From an uncultured bacterium (lineage in GTDB: Bacteria; Patescibacteriota; Saccharimonadia; Saccharimonadales; Saccharimonadaceae), in assembly GCA_937922985.1 (NCBI GenBank), contig CALAKV010000028.1:1-19437 (forward strand): 19,437 nucleotides of DNA, read 5' to 3'. Every line of letters begins with the position of its first letter. The stretch's first letter is position 1. The notes below the pieces were generated by a model. The model did no database searches, was not told where the DNA came from, and saw only the letters and a list, made by a program, of their open reading frames with translations. Both the position numbers and the translations under genes were made by a program. Shown here piece by piece: positions 6,553 through 13,756 of the stretch.

Positions 6553-7029
6553 ATGGAAAATTTTAAGATAAACGATCACAATACGAACGAGCAAGATAAA
6601 AAATCTCTTGAGCAAGAGAATAGCTTTGAAGAATTTCAAGATTTTAAATTTGACTCTTTCGAAAGCCTAAATTCAGAACAACAAAAAGAAATTGAAAAAT
6701 CTCAAGAGGATTTAAAAAATGAAGCTCTTGAGAACTTGAACGATATTTATGCGCAAACTGAACGGAATGCTGACCGCGAAAATAGTAGTTTTTTCTTGTA
6801 TGAAGATGAAATTCGAAATATGCATATTACGCATTTCGAAGATTATGATGCAAATTTTGAAACTTATGAAGGCCGTGAAGATCAATTTAGATTGCGTGAA
6901 AATCAGTTTAAAACACAAGAACAGCTCGTTCAAGAAATTAGTACAATGAAATCTGTTCGCCGAGAAGTTCCAGCGGGGAAACGTTTTTCGAACATTATTC
7001 GAGCAATTTCTGGGAAAATCGCAGCTTAA
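6553..7029 (+). CDS. Hypothetical acidic, probably helical 158-aa protein
   Basis: No family is recognised. The protein is soluble, strongly acidic and rich in Glu, Asn, Gln and Phe. An N-terminal low-complexity half (residues 1-70, such as SFEEFQDFKFDSFESLN and QKEIEKSQEDLKNEALENL) looks like disordered or coiled-coil sequence. A middle segment has YEDEIRNMHITHFEDYD. The C-terminus turns basic (REVPAGKRFSNIIRAISGKIAA) and could form an amphipathic helix. It has no signal peptide, membrane span or cysteine. It is monocistronic: its own consensus promoter lies upstream at 6473-6501 and a hairpin terminator follows at 7038-7073. AAGG eight bases upstream serves as ribosome-binding site. A promoter this strong for a small protein suggests high expression, possibly under an operator. 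Confidence 0.7.
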   Translation: MENFKINDHNTNEQDKKSLEQENSFEEFQDFKFDSFESLNSEQQKEIEKSQEDLKNEALENLNDIYAQTERNADRENSSFFLYEDEIRNMHITHFEDYDANFETYEGREDQFRLRENQFKTQEQLVQEISTMKSVRREVPAGKRFSNIIRAISGKIAA

Positions 7030-7037
7030 TATCTAGT

Positions 7038-7075
7038 AAAAATAAAATCGGTAGAAATATCGATTTTATTTTTAA
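7038..7075 (+). terminator. Rho-independent-type terminator after the 158-aa gene
   Basis: AAAAATAAAATCG (7038-7050) pairs perfectly with 7061-7073 over 13 bp, with a 10-base loop. The second arm ends in a T-run. The stem is A/T-rich with few G-C pairs. Confidence 0.7.
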
Positions 7076-7082
7076 AAAAGTG

Positions 7083-7111
7083 TTGACTTTTTAATGCGCT
7101 TGTGGTAAAAT
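7083..7111 (+). promoter_or_regulatory. Promoter of the surface-protein operon
   Basis: TTGACT (7083-7088), 17-bp spacer and TAAAAT (7106-7111) preceded by TGG (extended -10). The predicted start near 7118 leaves a leader of about 30 nt with AAGGA before the ATG at 7150. Confidence 0.82.
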
Positions 7112-7149
7112 ACGGTAGTAAAATAAATTAAAAATAAACAAGGACAGAA

Positions 7150-9285
7150 ATGAAAGAGGGATTAAGGAATGAAAACCCTAGGCTCGAAGGTGATTACACA
7201 CAACCTAAAAATGCCTGGGAAGTCTCATTAGAAGATTTGCCTGCAGGATCTCAGCGAGAAGCAATAGAAAGTGCTGGTTTTAGCAATAAAGCCGACTGGA
7301 AATATGCTACAGAAATGGGATTTAGCAGCGCAGATGAATTCTATAAGAGTCTGGCAAATAAGCCTTATGATCAGCTAACCTTCAGGGAAAAAGGGATTTT
7401 AGAGGGAATAACTCGACCCGATCAAGAGGCTCAAATTACTAAAGCAGATGCAAGTGATTATATCGAAAATCAAGCCAATCAACCACCGCAATTGGGATTT
7501 AATCCAGAAAATTCTTCATTGGATTATCTCGATAAATTGCGACAAGAGGCATTTGCAAAAGGTGGTGCAGACGATGCAGATTTTGCAAAATATAATCAAT
7601 TGTATACTGAAAAGCTTTCAGAGATTAAAGGAAGAATGGAAGCAGATAAGCAAAATCAACCATTGGCGCTTGAATATTCTGGCAACAATAGTTCAGATGT
7701 AGCGAGTCTGAATCAGGAAGGCGTAATTGAAGGACTTGTAGTCGAAGAATCTGGTAAAAAAAGTGATGCTCAGGTTCAGATTGTACAACCTTCAAATGAA
7801 ACTATTGAGCTAAGCGATGCTGAATTTACGGTTAGCAAACAAAAACGAGCCGATAGGGCAAAAAATGTTGTTGATCAAGATGATAATATCGAATCTAAAG
7901 CTGGTCGATTCCAGAAAATTAAAAAGTTCATTGGAAGTAAAGTTATGAAATGGAGTGCATTGGGAATGCTTGGTCTGACGATTTTTGGAGTTGGAAGACA
8001 AGCTTCCGAAGGTCTTAAGTCGAGTGATAATTCTCCTCGAACTGAGCAAACTTTCTCCGGTAATGCTCATGCAAACAGCCTAAATGAAGCTGCAAACTTC
8101 AATAACGATGGTTCTGTAATTGAAAGCGAAAAGAACTTTAACAACGGTAAATATGACTCTGAAAATGACGATTATAATAAGATTGATCAAAAAGAGAGCA
8201 AATATTCTATCGGAACTGATACTTCAAAACTTTCGAATGAAGAATATCAAAAGAAAATGATTGAATCGCACAACGAAGATGATATTGAATATATGGGACA
8301 ATTCTTCGTGAACGATGCTGAATCTGCTCGGAATCTACTTGGAATTTCGAATACTGAGGTTGATGATTTAGTTGATGCTGCTCGAAATGGCGATCAGACG
8401 GCTTTCAAAAAATTGAATGACGCATATTCGAAATATATGGAAGGCGCTAAAGTTGTTGGAAATCAAACTTTGGACGGTGATTATTACTCGCTATTTGTGA
8501 ATTCTGATAAAGATTATGCTCATGCTGAAGGTGCGTTCGGCGGAACAGCTCGTGTGGTTGAATTGAAAAATGGGCAACAAATTTTGATTCGTGACCAGTG
8601 TAAGCAAATGGTTATGAAGAAGATTGCTGAAGTTCCAAACACTTGGACGACTCCAGTAATTCCATTCGAAGAAGCTTATACTCCACCAGCCCCAAATACT
8701 GAAAAACCACCAGCACCTACACCAGAAACCCCTCCTGAAACTCCACCAAAAACGCCGCCTACCACACCGGAGACACCTCCAACTCCTGAAACTCCACCAA
8801 AAACGCCGCCTACCACACCAGAAACTCCACCTGAAAAACATGATGATACCAAATTTAAGACCGATCAGTCTATCTATAATATAGATAATGCGGTTACTAA
8901 AATGGATAAAGGTAAATTAATAGGTGAAGCTTCTCAAGAGGAAAAGAATAATAATATAGATCCTGAAGTTGTTCCTGGAACGGCGACCGGAAAAATAAAA
9001 GCTGAAGGTGTTGATGAATCTATAGATGTCTCAAAAATAGGTGAGCAACCAGGTGAATATACTGGCGAAACTACTGCAGAAGCTCGAGCGCAAGCTGCGG
9101 AACAAGCTAGACAAGCACAGGCTGAAGCTGAAGCTAAGGATCGCGAGGCTGAACAAGCACAGAACAAAACTGTAAATATTGGTGGTGAAACTGTGAATTA
9201 TAACGATGTTTGGGCAGCTCAACAAAATTATAACCAAACATATGGCGCTTCAGCTGCTACAAATCAAAATAATACACAACAATAA
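7150..9285 (+). CDS. Single-pass membrane protein with Pro-rich spacer, function unknown
   Basis: No family is recognised for this 711-aa protein. Residues 1-255 are hydrophilic and lack a signal peptide. A basic stretch (KIKKFIGSKVMK) precedes one moderately hydrophobic segment at about 266-283 (WSALGMLGLTIFGVG), so by the positive-inside rule the N-terminus is cytoplasmic and the rest outside. Residues about 380-500 look folded (FVNDAESARNLLGI, DYYSLFVNSDKDYAHAEGAF). A Thr/Pro/Glu spacer at about 510-560 contains PETPPKTPPTTPETPP-type repeats, typical of wall-spanning linkers. Then come an Ala/Glu/Gln-rich helical stretch (ARAQAAEQARQAQAEAEAK) and an Asn/Gln-rich end. It has AAGGA upstream of the ATG and is followed after 17 bases by the LPHTG surface protein, so the two probably work together at the cell surface. 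A role in contact with a host bacterium is speculative. Confidence 0.75.
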   Translation: MKEGLRNENPRLEGDYTQPKNAWEVSLEDLPAGSQREAIESAGFSNKADWKYATEMGFSSADEFYKSLANKPYDQLTFREKGILEGITRPDQEAQITKADASDYIENQANQPPQLGFNPENSSLDYLDKLRQEAFAKGGADDADFAKYNQLYTEKLSEIKGRMEADKQNQPLALEYSGNNSSDVASLNQEGVIEGLVVEESGKKSDAQVQIVQPSNETIELSDAEFTVSKQKRADRAKNVVDQDDNIESKAGRFQKIKKFIGSKVMKWSALGMLGLTIFGVGRQASEGLKSSDNSPRTEQTFSGNAHANSLNEAANFNNDGSVIESEKNFNNGKYDSENDDYNKIDQKESKYSIGTDTSKLSNEEYQKKMIESHNEDDIEYMGQFFVNDAESARNLLGISNTEVDDLVDAARNGDQTAFKKLNDAYSKYMEGAKVVGNQTLDGDYYSLFVNSDKDYAHAEGAFGGTARVVELKNGQQILIRDQCKQMVMKKIAEVPNTWTTPVIPFEEAYTPPAPNTEKPPAPTPETPPETPPKTPPTTPETPPTPETPPKTPPTTPETPPEKHDDTKFKTDQSIYNIDNAVTKMDKGKLIGEASQEEKNNNIDPEVVPGTATGKIKAEGVDESIDVSKIGEQPGEYTGETTAEARAQAAEQARQAQAEAEAKDREAEQAQNKTVNIGGETVNYNDVWAAQQNYNQTYGASAATNQNNTQQ
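8733..8819 (+). repeat. Tandem 51-bp repeat encoding the Pro/Thr spacer
   Basis: A 36-base segment at 8733-8768 recurs identically at 8784-8819, a spacing of 51 bases or 17 codons. It encodes PETPPKTPPTTP. Such repeats can change copy number by slippage, altering spacer length in frame. Confidence 0.85.
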
Positions 9286-9302
9286 AATAAAAAAGGTAAG
9301 AA

Positions 9303-10739
9303 ATGTTAGTAAAAAATAAATTACAAACTTTGGGGGTTGCGGCATTCGCAGCCCTCATCGGGGCGGTAGCTTTAGGCGGAAGCGCTTTCGCTTATGGTCC
9401 AGAAAGGCAAACCTTTACTGCCGAAAACCCTGCCGAATATGTAACATTCAACTCTATTACAAATAATCCAACCGTTGGTGATGAACGAAATTTCGTTCGA
9501 GTTCGTCAAGCTGGCGTGGGAAATTTTGTTGATAGTATTGATATTGTACCTGGTCGAGAATATGAAGTTTATATCTATTATCATAACAATGCTAAAAGTT
9601 CTTTAAATTCAAAAGAGAATAGCTATCGTGGGATTGCTTTAGACACAAAACTTAACACAATTGTTCCTTCAACGATTGCGAAAGGCAAAGAAGGTCTCGT
9701 GCGGGCAGAAATTACCGCTCGAAACGCCCGACCACAAAAAGTTTGGGACCAAGCTGTTTTGCGTTCTCCTTCGCGAGATGTTGCTTTGAGATATATTCAA
9801 GGATCAGCTAAAATTACAACAAAAGGTGCAGTAAATGGTCAAATCTTGAATGGAGGAAATCTATTCGGTTCTGGCACAAACCTTGGTTATGATAGCTTGA
9901 ATGGAATACTTCCTGGCTGTGATCAATATTCAGGTGTTATAACTTATCGATTCAAGGCAGATTATGCAGATTTCGAAACAACTAAAACAGTTTCGAAAGC
10001 CGGTGCAAATAATTTTGCAAAAAATCAAAATATCGGTTTAAATGATGAAGTTGAGTTTAAAATCACTTATAAGAATACTGGAACAATTTCACAAAATAAT
10101 GTGAATATTAAAGATTTACTTCCTGCTGGATTAGTTCTTGTTTCTGGAACAACTCGAATTACAACTCCATCAGATGCTGCTGGTAAAATCTTGAGTGATA
10201 ACGTTGTGAAATCTGGAATTAATATCGGAAATTACTCTTTTGGCGGTTCTGCAACGCTAACTTTCCGTGCAAAAATTGATACTTCGAAATTAATTTGTGG
10301 AAACAATACAATCACAAATACGGCTCAAGTTTTAACTGAAAACGGCGGAAAGTCTGATAAAGCAACTGTAACTGTGCAAAAAAATTGTACACCGCAAGAA
10401 CGCAAAGAATTTTGTGAAATTCCTGGAAAAGGAAACTTAAAGAAGAATGACCCAAATTGTAATGATAAATGTAAAATTACGGGTCTTGAAAATCTTGCAG
10501 CTAATGATCCAAAATGTGCTGAAGTTCCAAGTGAACTGCCACATACTGGTCCTGCTGAAGCTGCAATGATGGTGATTGCGATTATGGCAATTACTGGTGC
10601 TGTAGCCTACTGGTACCGAAGTCGTGAAGAAATGAAAAAAGCAACTGCTGAATTTACGAAAAAAGCAAATGATGTTGTTGAATCTGAAGCGACAAAAACT
10701 CACGAAGCTAAAAAATCTGAAAAAGTAGAGAAAAAATAG
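9303..10739 (+). CDS. Secreted DUF11-domain surface protein with LPHTG anchor motif
   Basis: This 478-aa protein has a clear signal peptide (VKNKLQTLGVAAFAALIG, cleavage expected after AFA at residue 30). An extracellular region of unknown fold (31-215) is followed by a DUF11-type beta-sandwich at about 218-365, with hallmarks NDEVEFKITYKNTGT, NVNIKDLLPAGL and TITNTAQV. A short Cys-containing linker contains two near repeats ending NDPNC and NDPKC. The sortase-like motif LPHTG is at 412-416, followed by a transmembrane helix (about 418-438) and RSREEMKK. The tail after the helix is about 40 residues, much longer than the few charged residues usual for sortase substrates. AAGG lies six bases before the ATG, and the gene is 17 bases from the 711-aa gene. 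A hairpin terminator follows. Function as a structural or adhesive surface protein is likely but unproved. Confidence 0.85.
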   Translation: MLVKNKLQTLGVAAFAALIGAVALGGSAFAYGPERQTFTAENPAEYVTFNSITNNPTVGDERNFVRVRQAGVGNFVDSIDIVPGREYEVYIYYHNNAKSSLNSKENSYRGIALDTKLNTIVPSTIAKGKEGLVRAEITARNARPQKVWDQAVLRSPSRDVALRYIQGSAKITTKGAVNGQILNGGNLFGSGTNLGYDSLNGILPGCDQYSGVITYRFKADYADFETTKTVSKAGANNFAKNQNIGLNDEVEFKITYKNTGTISQNNVNIKDLLPAGLVLVSGTTRITTPSDAAGKILSDNVVKSGINIGNYSFGGSATLTFRAKIDTSKLICGNNTITNTAQVLTENGGKSDKATVTVQKNCTPQERKEFCEIPGKGNLKKNDPNCNDKCKITGLENLAANDPKCAEVPSELPHTGPAEAAMMVIAIMAITGAVAYWYRSREEMKKATAEFTKKANDVVESEATKTHEAKKSEKVEKK

Positions 10740-10750
10740 TTTCGAAAACT

Positions 10751-10784
10751 AAATAAACCTCGCATTAGTGGGGTTTATTTTTTT
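10751..10784 (+). terminator. Terminator of the surface-protein operon
   Basis: AAATAAACCTC (10751-10761) pairs with GGGGTTTATTT (10770-10780) around an 8-base loop, followed by a T-run to 10784. Confidence 0.88.
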
Positions 10785-10902
10785 GGTTTTACTGGATTAT
10801 GATTTAAAAAGTTAGTAAAATAATTATGTCGCACAATTTAAATATTAAGTGTTTCATCAAATCCATCAACTCTAATATATAGTCAAATCTACGAACTAAA
10901 AT
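10785..10902. other. Non-coding gap between convergent transcription units
   Basis: This AT-rich stretch separates the terminator of the surface operon from the terminator of rplU. No ORF, RNA fold, repeat or promoter that I can support is visible here. Confidence 0.6.
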
Positions 10903-10935
10903 AAAAACTAGCCCTTGAGCAGAGAGCTAGTTTTT
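10903..10935 (-). terminator. Terminator of rplU (symmetrical)
   Basis: AAAAACTAGC (10903-10912) pairs with GCTAGTTTTT (10926-10935). Read on the minus strand the stem ends in TTTTT followed by ATTTTA, 22 bases after the rplU stop. It is also competent on the plus strand. Confidence 0.8.
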
Positions 10936-10956
10936 AGATGGCTGGCCGCCTTTTAA

Positions 10957-11265
10957 TTATTTAATTGAAGCAATTTCAATTTTAGTGTATTTTTGACGAT
11001 GTCCGTTTTCTTTGTGAACGCGTTTTTTAGCTTTGTAGCGGATCACACGGATTTTTTCGCCCTTAACAAGTTCGTCAACAACTTTAGCGGAAACTTTCAC
11101 GCCTTTCACAACAGGAGTTCCAACTTCCACTTTGTCGCCATTAATAAGCATCAAAGCATCAAGTTCGAGCTCTTTTGTTCCTTGCGGGAGGAGGTCCACC
11201 AGAAGGGTCTCTTTTTCGCTAACGATAAATTGTTTACCGCCAACTTTTATGACTGCTTTTTTCAT
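10957..11265 (-). CDS. rplU: 50S ribosomal protein bL21
   Basis: bL21 binds 23S rRNA in the large subunit. The 102-aa length is typical. Diagnostic sequence includes AVIKVGGKQFIV at the N-terminus, VDLLPQGTKELELDALML, then VEVGTPVV and the basic RVIRYKAKKRVHKENGHRQ signature near the C-terminus. The ATG at 11265 has GAGGA five bases upstream on the minus strand. Its promoter (TTGATT-17 bp-TAAAAT) lies at 11296-11324, diverging from parA. The usual downstream partner rpmA (bL27) is not present; the gene is followed directly by a terminator. Confidence 0.97.
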   Translation of the reverse strand: MKKAVIKVGGKQFIVSEKETLLVDLLPQGTKELELDALMLINGDKVEVGTPVVKGVKVSAKVVDELVKGEKIRVIRYKAKKRVHKENGHRQKYTKIEIASIK

Positions 11266-11295
11266 AAAATCCTCATTAAATTTAATATCCTTATT

Positions 11296-11324
11296 ATTTT
11301 AACATACAAAATTCCAAAAATCAA
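11296..11324 (-). promoter_or_regulatory. Promoter of rplU
   Basis: On the minus strand: TTGATT (11319-11324), 17-bp spacer, TAAAAT (11296-11301) preceded by TGT (extended -10). It leaves a leader of about 25 nt with a Shine-Dalgarno, unlike the leaderless neighbours. Confidence 0.75.
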
Positions 11325-11337
11325 GATTAAAATAAAG

Positions 11338-11366
11338 TTGAAAGTGCTAAAGGTTTGTGATATAAT
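11338..11366 (+). promoter_or_regulatory. Promoter of parAB giving a near-leaderless mRNA
   Basis: TTGAAA (11338-11343), 17-bp spacer, TATAAT (11361-11366) preceded by TGA. Transcription should begin at about 11373, three bases before the ATG at 11376, leaving no room for a ribosome-binding site. Confidence 0.85.
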
Positions 11367-11375
11367 ATGAACATT

Positions 11376-12146
11376 ATGAAGGTGATTTCGATAACCAATC
11401 AAAAAGGGGGGGTTGGTAAAACAACCAGCGCTATAAATATTGCTTATTTTATTGCAAAGCGAGGTTTTCGAACACTTCTTGTTGATTTTGACCCACAAGG
11501 AAATGCAACTAGCGGTCTTGGTATTGATAAAAATAACCTTGATTTTACTATGGCAGATGTAGTTTCTGGCGAAAAACAATTAGGTGAAATTATTATTGAA
11601 ACAGAATTTTCGAAATTAAAAATTGCACCAAGCACGCCGATTTTAGCTAATGCCGAAGTTGAGCTTGCGTCAGCGAAAGGCCGATTTACTCGATTGAAAG
11701 ATGCTTTAAAATCTGTCGAAGCCGATTTTGACTATGTTATTTTAGATTCTCCACCAAGTTTGAGTTTATTGACTGTGAATGGTTTTATTGCAAGTGATTA
11801 TTTAATCCTACCAGTTCAGGCTGAATTTTACGCGATGGAAGGCCTTGGCCAGCTTCTTGAAAGCATGAAGCTTGTGAAAAAGGGGATGAATCCAAACCTC
11901 GAGCTTCTTGGAGTTCTACCAACAATGGTGGATTCTCGCACAACTTTAGGCGGGCAAGTTCTCGAAGAAATTAAAAAATTCTTTCCAGATAAGATTTTTT
12001 CGAATGCAATTCCGCGGAATATTCGTCTTGCAGAAGCTCCAAGCCACGGTGTTCCCATCGGTGTTTATGATAGATTCAGTAAGGGTGCTCGTGCTTATAA
12101 AGCAGTTTCGAAAGAGATTATTCAGCGTATAGAAGGGGGCAAATAA
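11376..12146 (+). CDS. parA: Chromosome partitioning ATPase ParA (Soj type)
   Basis: ParA binds nucleoid DNA in its ATP state and, with ParB, segregates the chromosome origin. The 256-aa protein begins MKVISITNQKGGVGKTT, containing the deviant Walker A motif KGGVGKTT. DFDPQGNATSGLG (switch I region) and YVILDSPPSLSLLTVNG (Walker B, switch II) follow, and the C-terminal part has the family's RLAEAPSHG and IGVYDRFSKGARAY. An in-frame ATG exists at 11367, but it abuts the -10 box (TATAAT ends at 11366) and lies upstream of the expected transcription start. The start at 11376 gives the usual Soj N-terminus and is preferred. No Shine-Dalgarno is present. The stop overlaps the parB ATG by one base (TAATG). 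Confidence 0.96.
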   Translation: MKVISITNQKGGVGKTTSAINIAYFIAKRGFRTLLVDFDPQGNATSGLGIDKNNLDFTMADVVSGEKQLGEIIIETEFSKLKIAPSTPILANAEVELASAKGRFTRLKDALKSVEADFDYVILDSPPSLSLLTVNGFIASDYLILPVQAEFYAMEGLGQLLESMKLVKKGMNPNLELLGVLPTMVDSRTTLGGQVLEEIKKFFPDKIFSNAIPRNIRLAEAPSHGVPIGVYDRFSKGARAYKAVSKEIIQRIEGGK

Positions 12147-13030
12147 TGGCAAAAAAAGGACTTGGCCGTGGATTTTCTTCTTTGATTCCAACCGAGATGA
12201 TTGTTGATGAAAAAATCGATTCAGAGTTAGGTTTGGAATATGATAAAAGCCAACTAAAAGAGCTAAAAATTAGTGATATTTCGCCTGATCCAGAGCAACC
12301 TCGCCGGCACTTCAATAAAGAAAAGCTTGAAGAACTCGCAAACTCAATTAGAATTCATGGTGTTTTACAGCCGATTGTAGTTGTTCGAAAAAACTCAAAG
12401 TTTTTAATTGTAGCTGGTGAGAGGCGCTATCGGGCTTCAAAGCTCGCAGGATTAGAAAGAGTTCCCGCGGTTGTTCGCGAGCTTTCTGACCAAAATCGCC
12501 TTGAATTAAGTTTGATCGAAAATATTCAGCGTGATAATTTGAATGTTCTTGAAATGGCTGAAGCCTATTCAAAACTTCGTGAACAATTTAATTTAACAGC
12601 AAAGGAAATTGGCGAACGTGTTGGCGGAAGGAGCGAAAGTGCAGTTTTAAATACTTTGCGCTTGTTAAAACTCCCACAAATTGTTAAAGATTATATTGTT
12701 TCTGGCGAACTAAAAGAAGGCCAAGCGCGCCCACTTTTAAAGATTGATGAGGAAACTATCAAGAAAATTCTGCCAAAAATTATTGAAGAAAATTGGAGCT
12801 CCCGTAAAATTGAACAATTCTTGGTGAATTATAAAAAACAGATCGAAGAGTCTAAAAAAGTTGAACCTAAAAAAGTGAACAATCCTTTCGAAAAAACAGT
12901 TAAGCATATTTCGAAAAAACTGAGTGCAGATGTAGATATTAAAACTTCTGCAAGAGGTTCAGGAAAGATCGTCATTAAATTTAAAAGCGAAGAAGAGCTA
13001 AAGCGACTTGAGGAAATTCTTTCAAAATAA
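12146..13030 (+). CDS. parB: Chromosome partitioning protein ParB (Spo0J type)
   Basis: ParB is the CTP-dependent DNA clamp that loads at parS and works with ParA. The 294-aa length is typical. Order of parts: a GLGRGFSSLIP N-terminal motif (residues 5-15) that in this family contacts ParA; the ParB/sulfiredoxin-like CTPase core with SPDPEQPRRHF, HGVLQPIVV and the GERRYRAS box (91-98); ENIQRDNLNVLEMAEAY; a helix-turn-helix parS-reading region (LTAKEIGERVGGRSESAVLNTLRLL); and a C-terminal dimerisation domain. It overlaps parA by one base and is translationally coupled to it. It ends at a bidirectional terminator shared with the convergent lepB. No consensus parS palindrome was seen in the window. 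Confidence 0.97.
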   Translation: MAKKGLGRGFSSLIPTEMIVDEKIDSELGLEYDKSQLKELKISDISPDPEQPRRHFNKEKLEELANSIRIHGVLQPIVVVRKNSKFLIVAGERRYRASKLAGLERVPAVVRELSDQNRLELSLIENIQRDNLNVLEMAEAYSKLREQFNLTAKEIGERVGGRSESAVLNTLRLLKLPQIVKDYIVSGELKEGQARPLLKIDEETIKKILPKIIEENWSSRKIEQFLVNYKKQIEESKKVEPKKVNNPFEKTVKHISKKLSADVDIKTSARGSGKIVIKFKSEEELKRLEEILSK

Positions 13031-13056
13031 AATAACCCCGTTAAAAGGGTTATTTT
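13029..13056. terminator. Bidirectional terminator between convergent parB and lepB
   Basis: AAAATAACCC (13029-13038) pairs perfectly with GGGTTATTTT (13047-13056), 8-base loop. T-rich sequence follows on both strands, so it can stop parB and lepB transcripts. Its arm begins within the parB stop codon. Confidence 0.88.
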
Positions 13057-13062
13057 TATATT

Positions 13063-13680
13063 TTAATAGTTTTGTGAATATTCAAAATTGCGAATTTTAT
13101 TAAAAGGAAAGATTCGAAAGGCGACGGGGCCAACAATTTTATACAGCGGAACAGTACCAAGGCCACTTCGGGAATCATATGAATTATTTCCCTCGCGATT
13201 ATCACCTGAAACGAATATTTCATTTCCTGGAACAGTCCATTCTCCGTCATGACTTGTATACTTTTTTGGTTCATTATTAAAATTATCATCTGGGGTAAAA
13301 CCGTCAGGATGCTTATCGTTATAGACTGTTAATTTTCCTTTTTCTACCTTTACTTTTTCGCCAGCAAAGGCGATCACGCGTTTAATGATATATTGATCTT
13401 TCATCCCGTCGATAAACTGTGGGTTTTCGAAAACAATAATCTCACCACGTTTTGGTACAAATTTTGTGTTCGTAAAATTTGCCCAAGTTAAAGGTAGGCG
13501 ATTTATGATGGCTTTATCGCCGTCTTTGAAAGTTGGTTCCATACTCGAGCCAACAATTGTGAAGCTTTGAAAAATAAAAGTATTAATAAAAATTGTTCCT
13601 AAAGTTACACAAAAAAAGAAAACAAAAATCCCGAAAGTGTCGGCTATTCGAGGATGCCGTTGCCAAAAATTACTCTTCAT
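13063..13680 (-). CDS. lepB: Signal peptidase I
   Basis: Type I signal peptidase removes signal peptides on the outer face of the membrane. The 205-aa protein has one N-terminal transmembrane helix (about 15-37). The catalytic serine is S46 in GSSMEPTF and the catalytic lysine is K100 in YIIKRVIAFAGE, the standard box C/D arrangement. The box E motif SGDNREGNNSYDSRSG is close to the C-terminus. It starts at an ATG only six bases from an extended -10 box, so the mRNA is probably leaderless. It is divergent from the membrane protein gene at 13757. Likely substrates in this window are the secreted proteins at 9303 and 18885. Confidence 0.97.
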   Translation of the reverse strand: MKSNFWQRHPRIADTFGIFVFFFCVTLGTIFINTFIFQSFTIVGSSMEPTFKDGDKAIINRLPLTWANFTNTKFVPKRGEIIVFENPQFIDGMKDQYIIKRVIAFAGEKVKVEKGKLTVYNDKHPDGFTPDDNFNNEPKKYTSHDGEWTVPGNEIFVSGDNREGNNSYDSRSGLGTVPLYKIVGPVAFRIFPFNKIRNFEYSQNY

Positions 13681-13686
13681 TTTTAT

Positions 13687-13715
13687 ATTTTAGCATGATT
13701 TTTAAAGATTTTCAA
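13687..13715 (-). promoter_or_regulatory. Promoter of lepB giving a leaderless mRNA
   Basis: On the minus strand: TTGAAA (13710-13715), 17-bp spacer, TAAAAT (13687-13692) preceded by TGC. Six bases separate the -10 box from the ATG at 13680, so the transcript should start at or next to the A of the start codon. Confidence 0.85.
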
Positions 13716-13741
13716 TTATGGTTATTTTTAAAATTGTGTGA

Positions 13742-13747
13742 TATAAT
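13742..13747 (+). promoter_or_regulatory. Extended -10 promoter of the membrane protein-htrA operon
   Basis: TATAAT (13742-13747) with TGA in front. The -35 region at 17 bp (TGGTTA, 13719-13724) is weak and lies three bases from the -35 of divergent lepB. The ATG at 13757 is nine bases after the -10 box, predicting an untranslated leader of only a few bases. Confidence 0.7.
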
Positions 13748-13756
13748 AGAGAAAGT

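Noticed and set aside
8733..8819. 36-bp repeats as a CRISPR or mobile-element repeat
   Set aside because: They encode an in-frame Pro/Thr spacer and are separated by only 15 bases.
8491..8841. Minus-strand 116-codon ORF rich in Trp, Arg and Phe
   Set aside because: It is the antisense of the Pro-rich coding repeat, has no ribosome-binding site and an implausible composition.
10993..11370. Plus-strand 125-codon ORF opposite rplU
   Set aside because: It is the complement of a certain ribosomal protein gene and has no promoter or family features.
11367..11375. Upstream ATG for parA
   Set aside because: It abuts the -10 box and precedes the expected transcription start; the ATG at 11376 gives the standard Soj N-terminus.
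11338..13056. parS site or replication origin near parAB
   Set aside because: No palindrome resembling TGTTTCACGTGAAACA, no cluster of DnaA boxes and no dnaA gene were seen.
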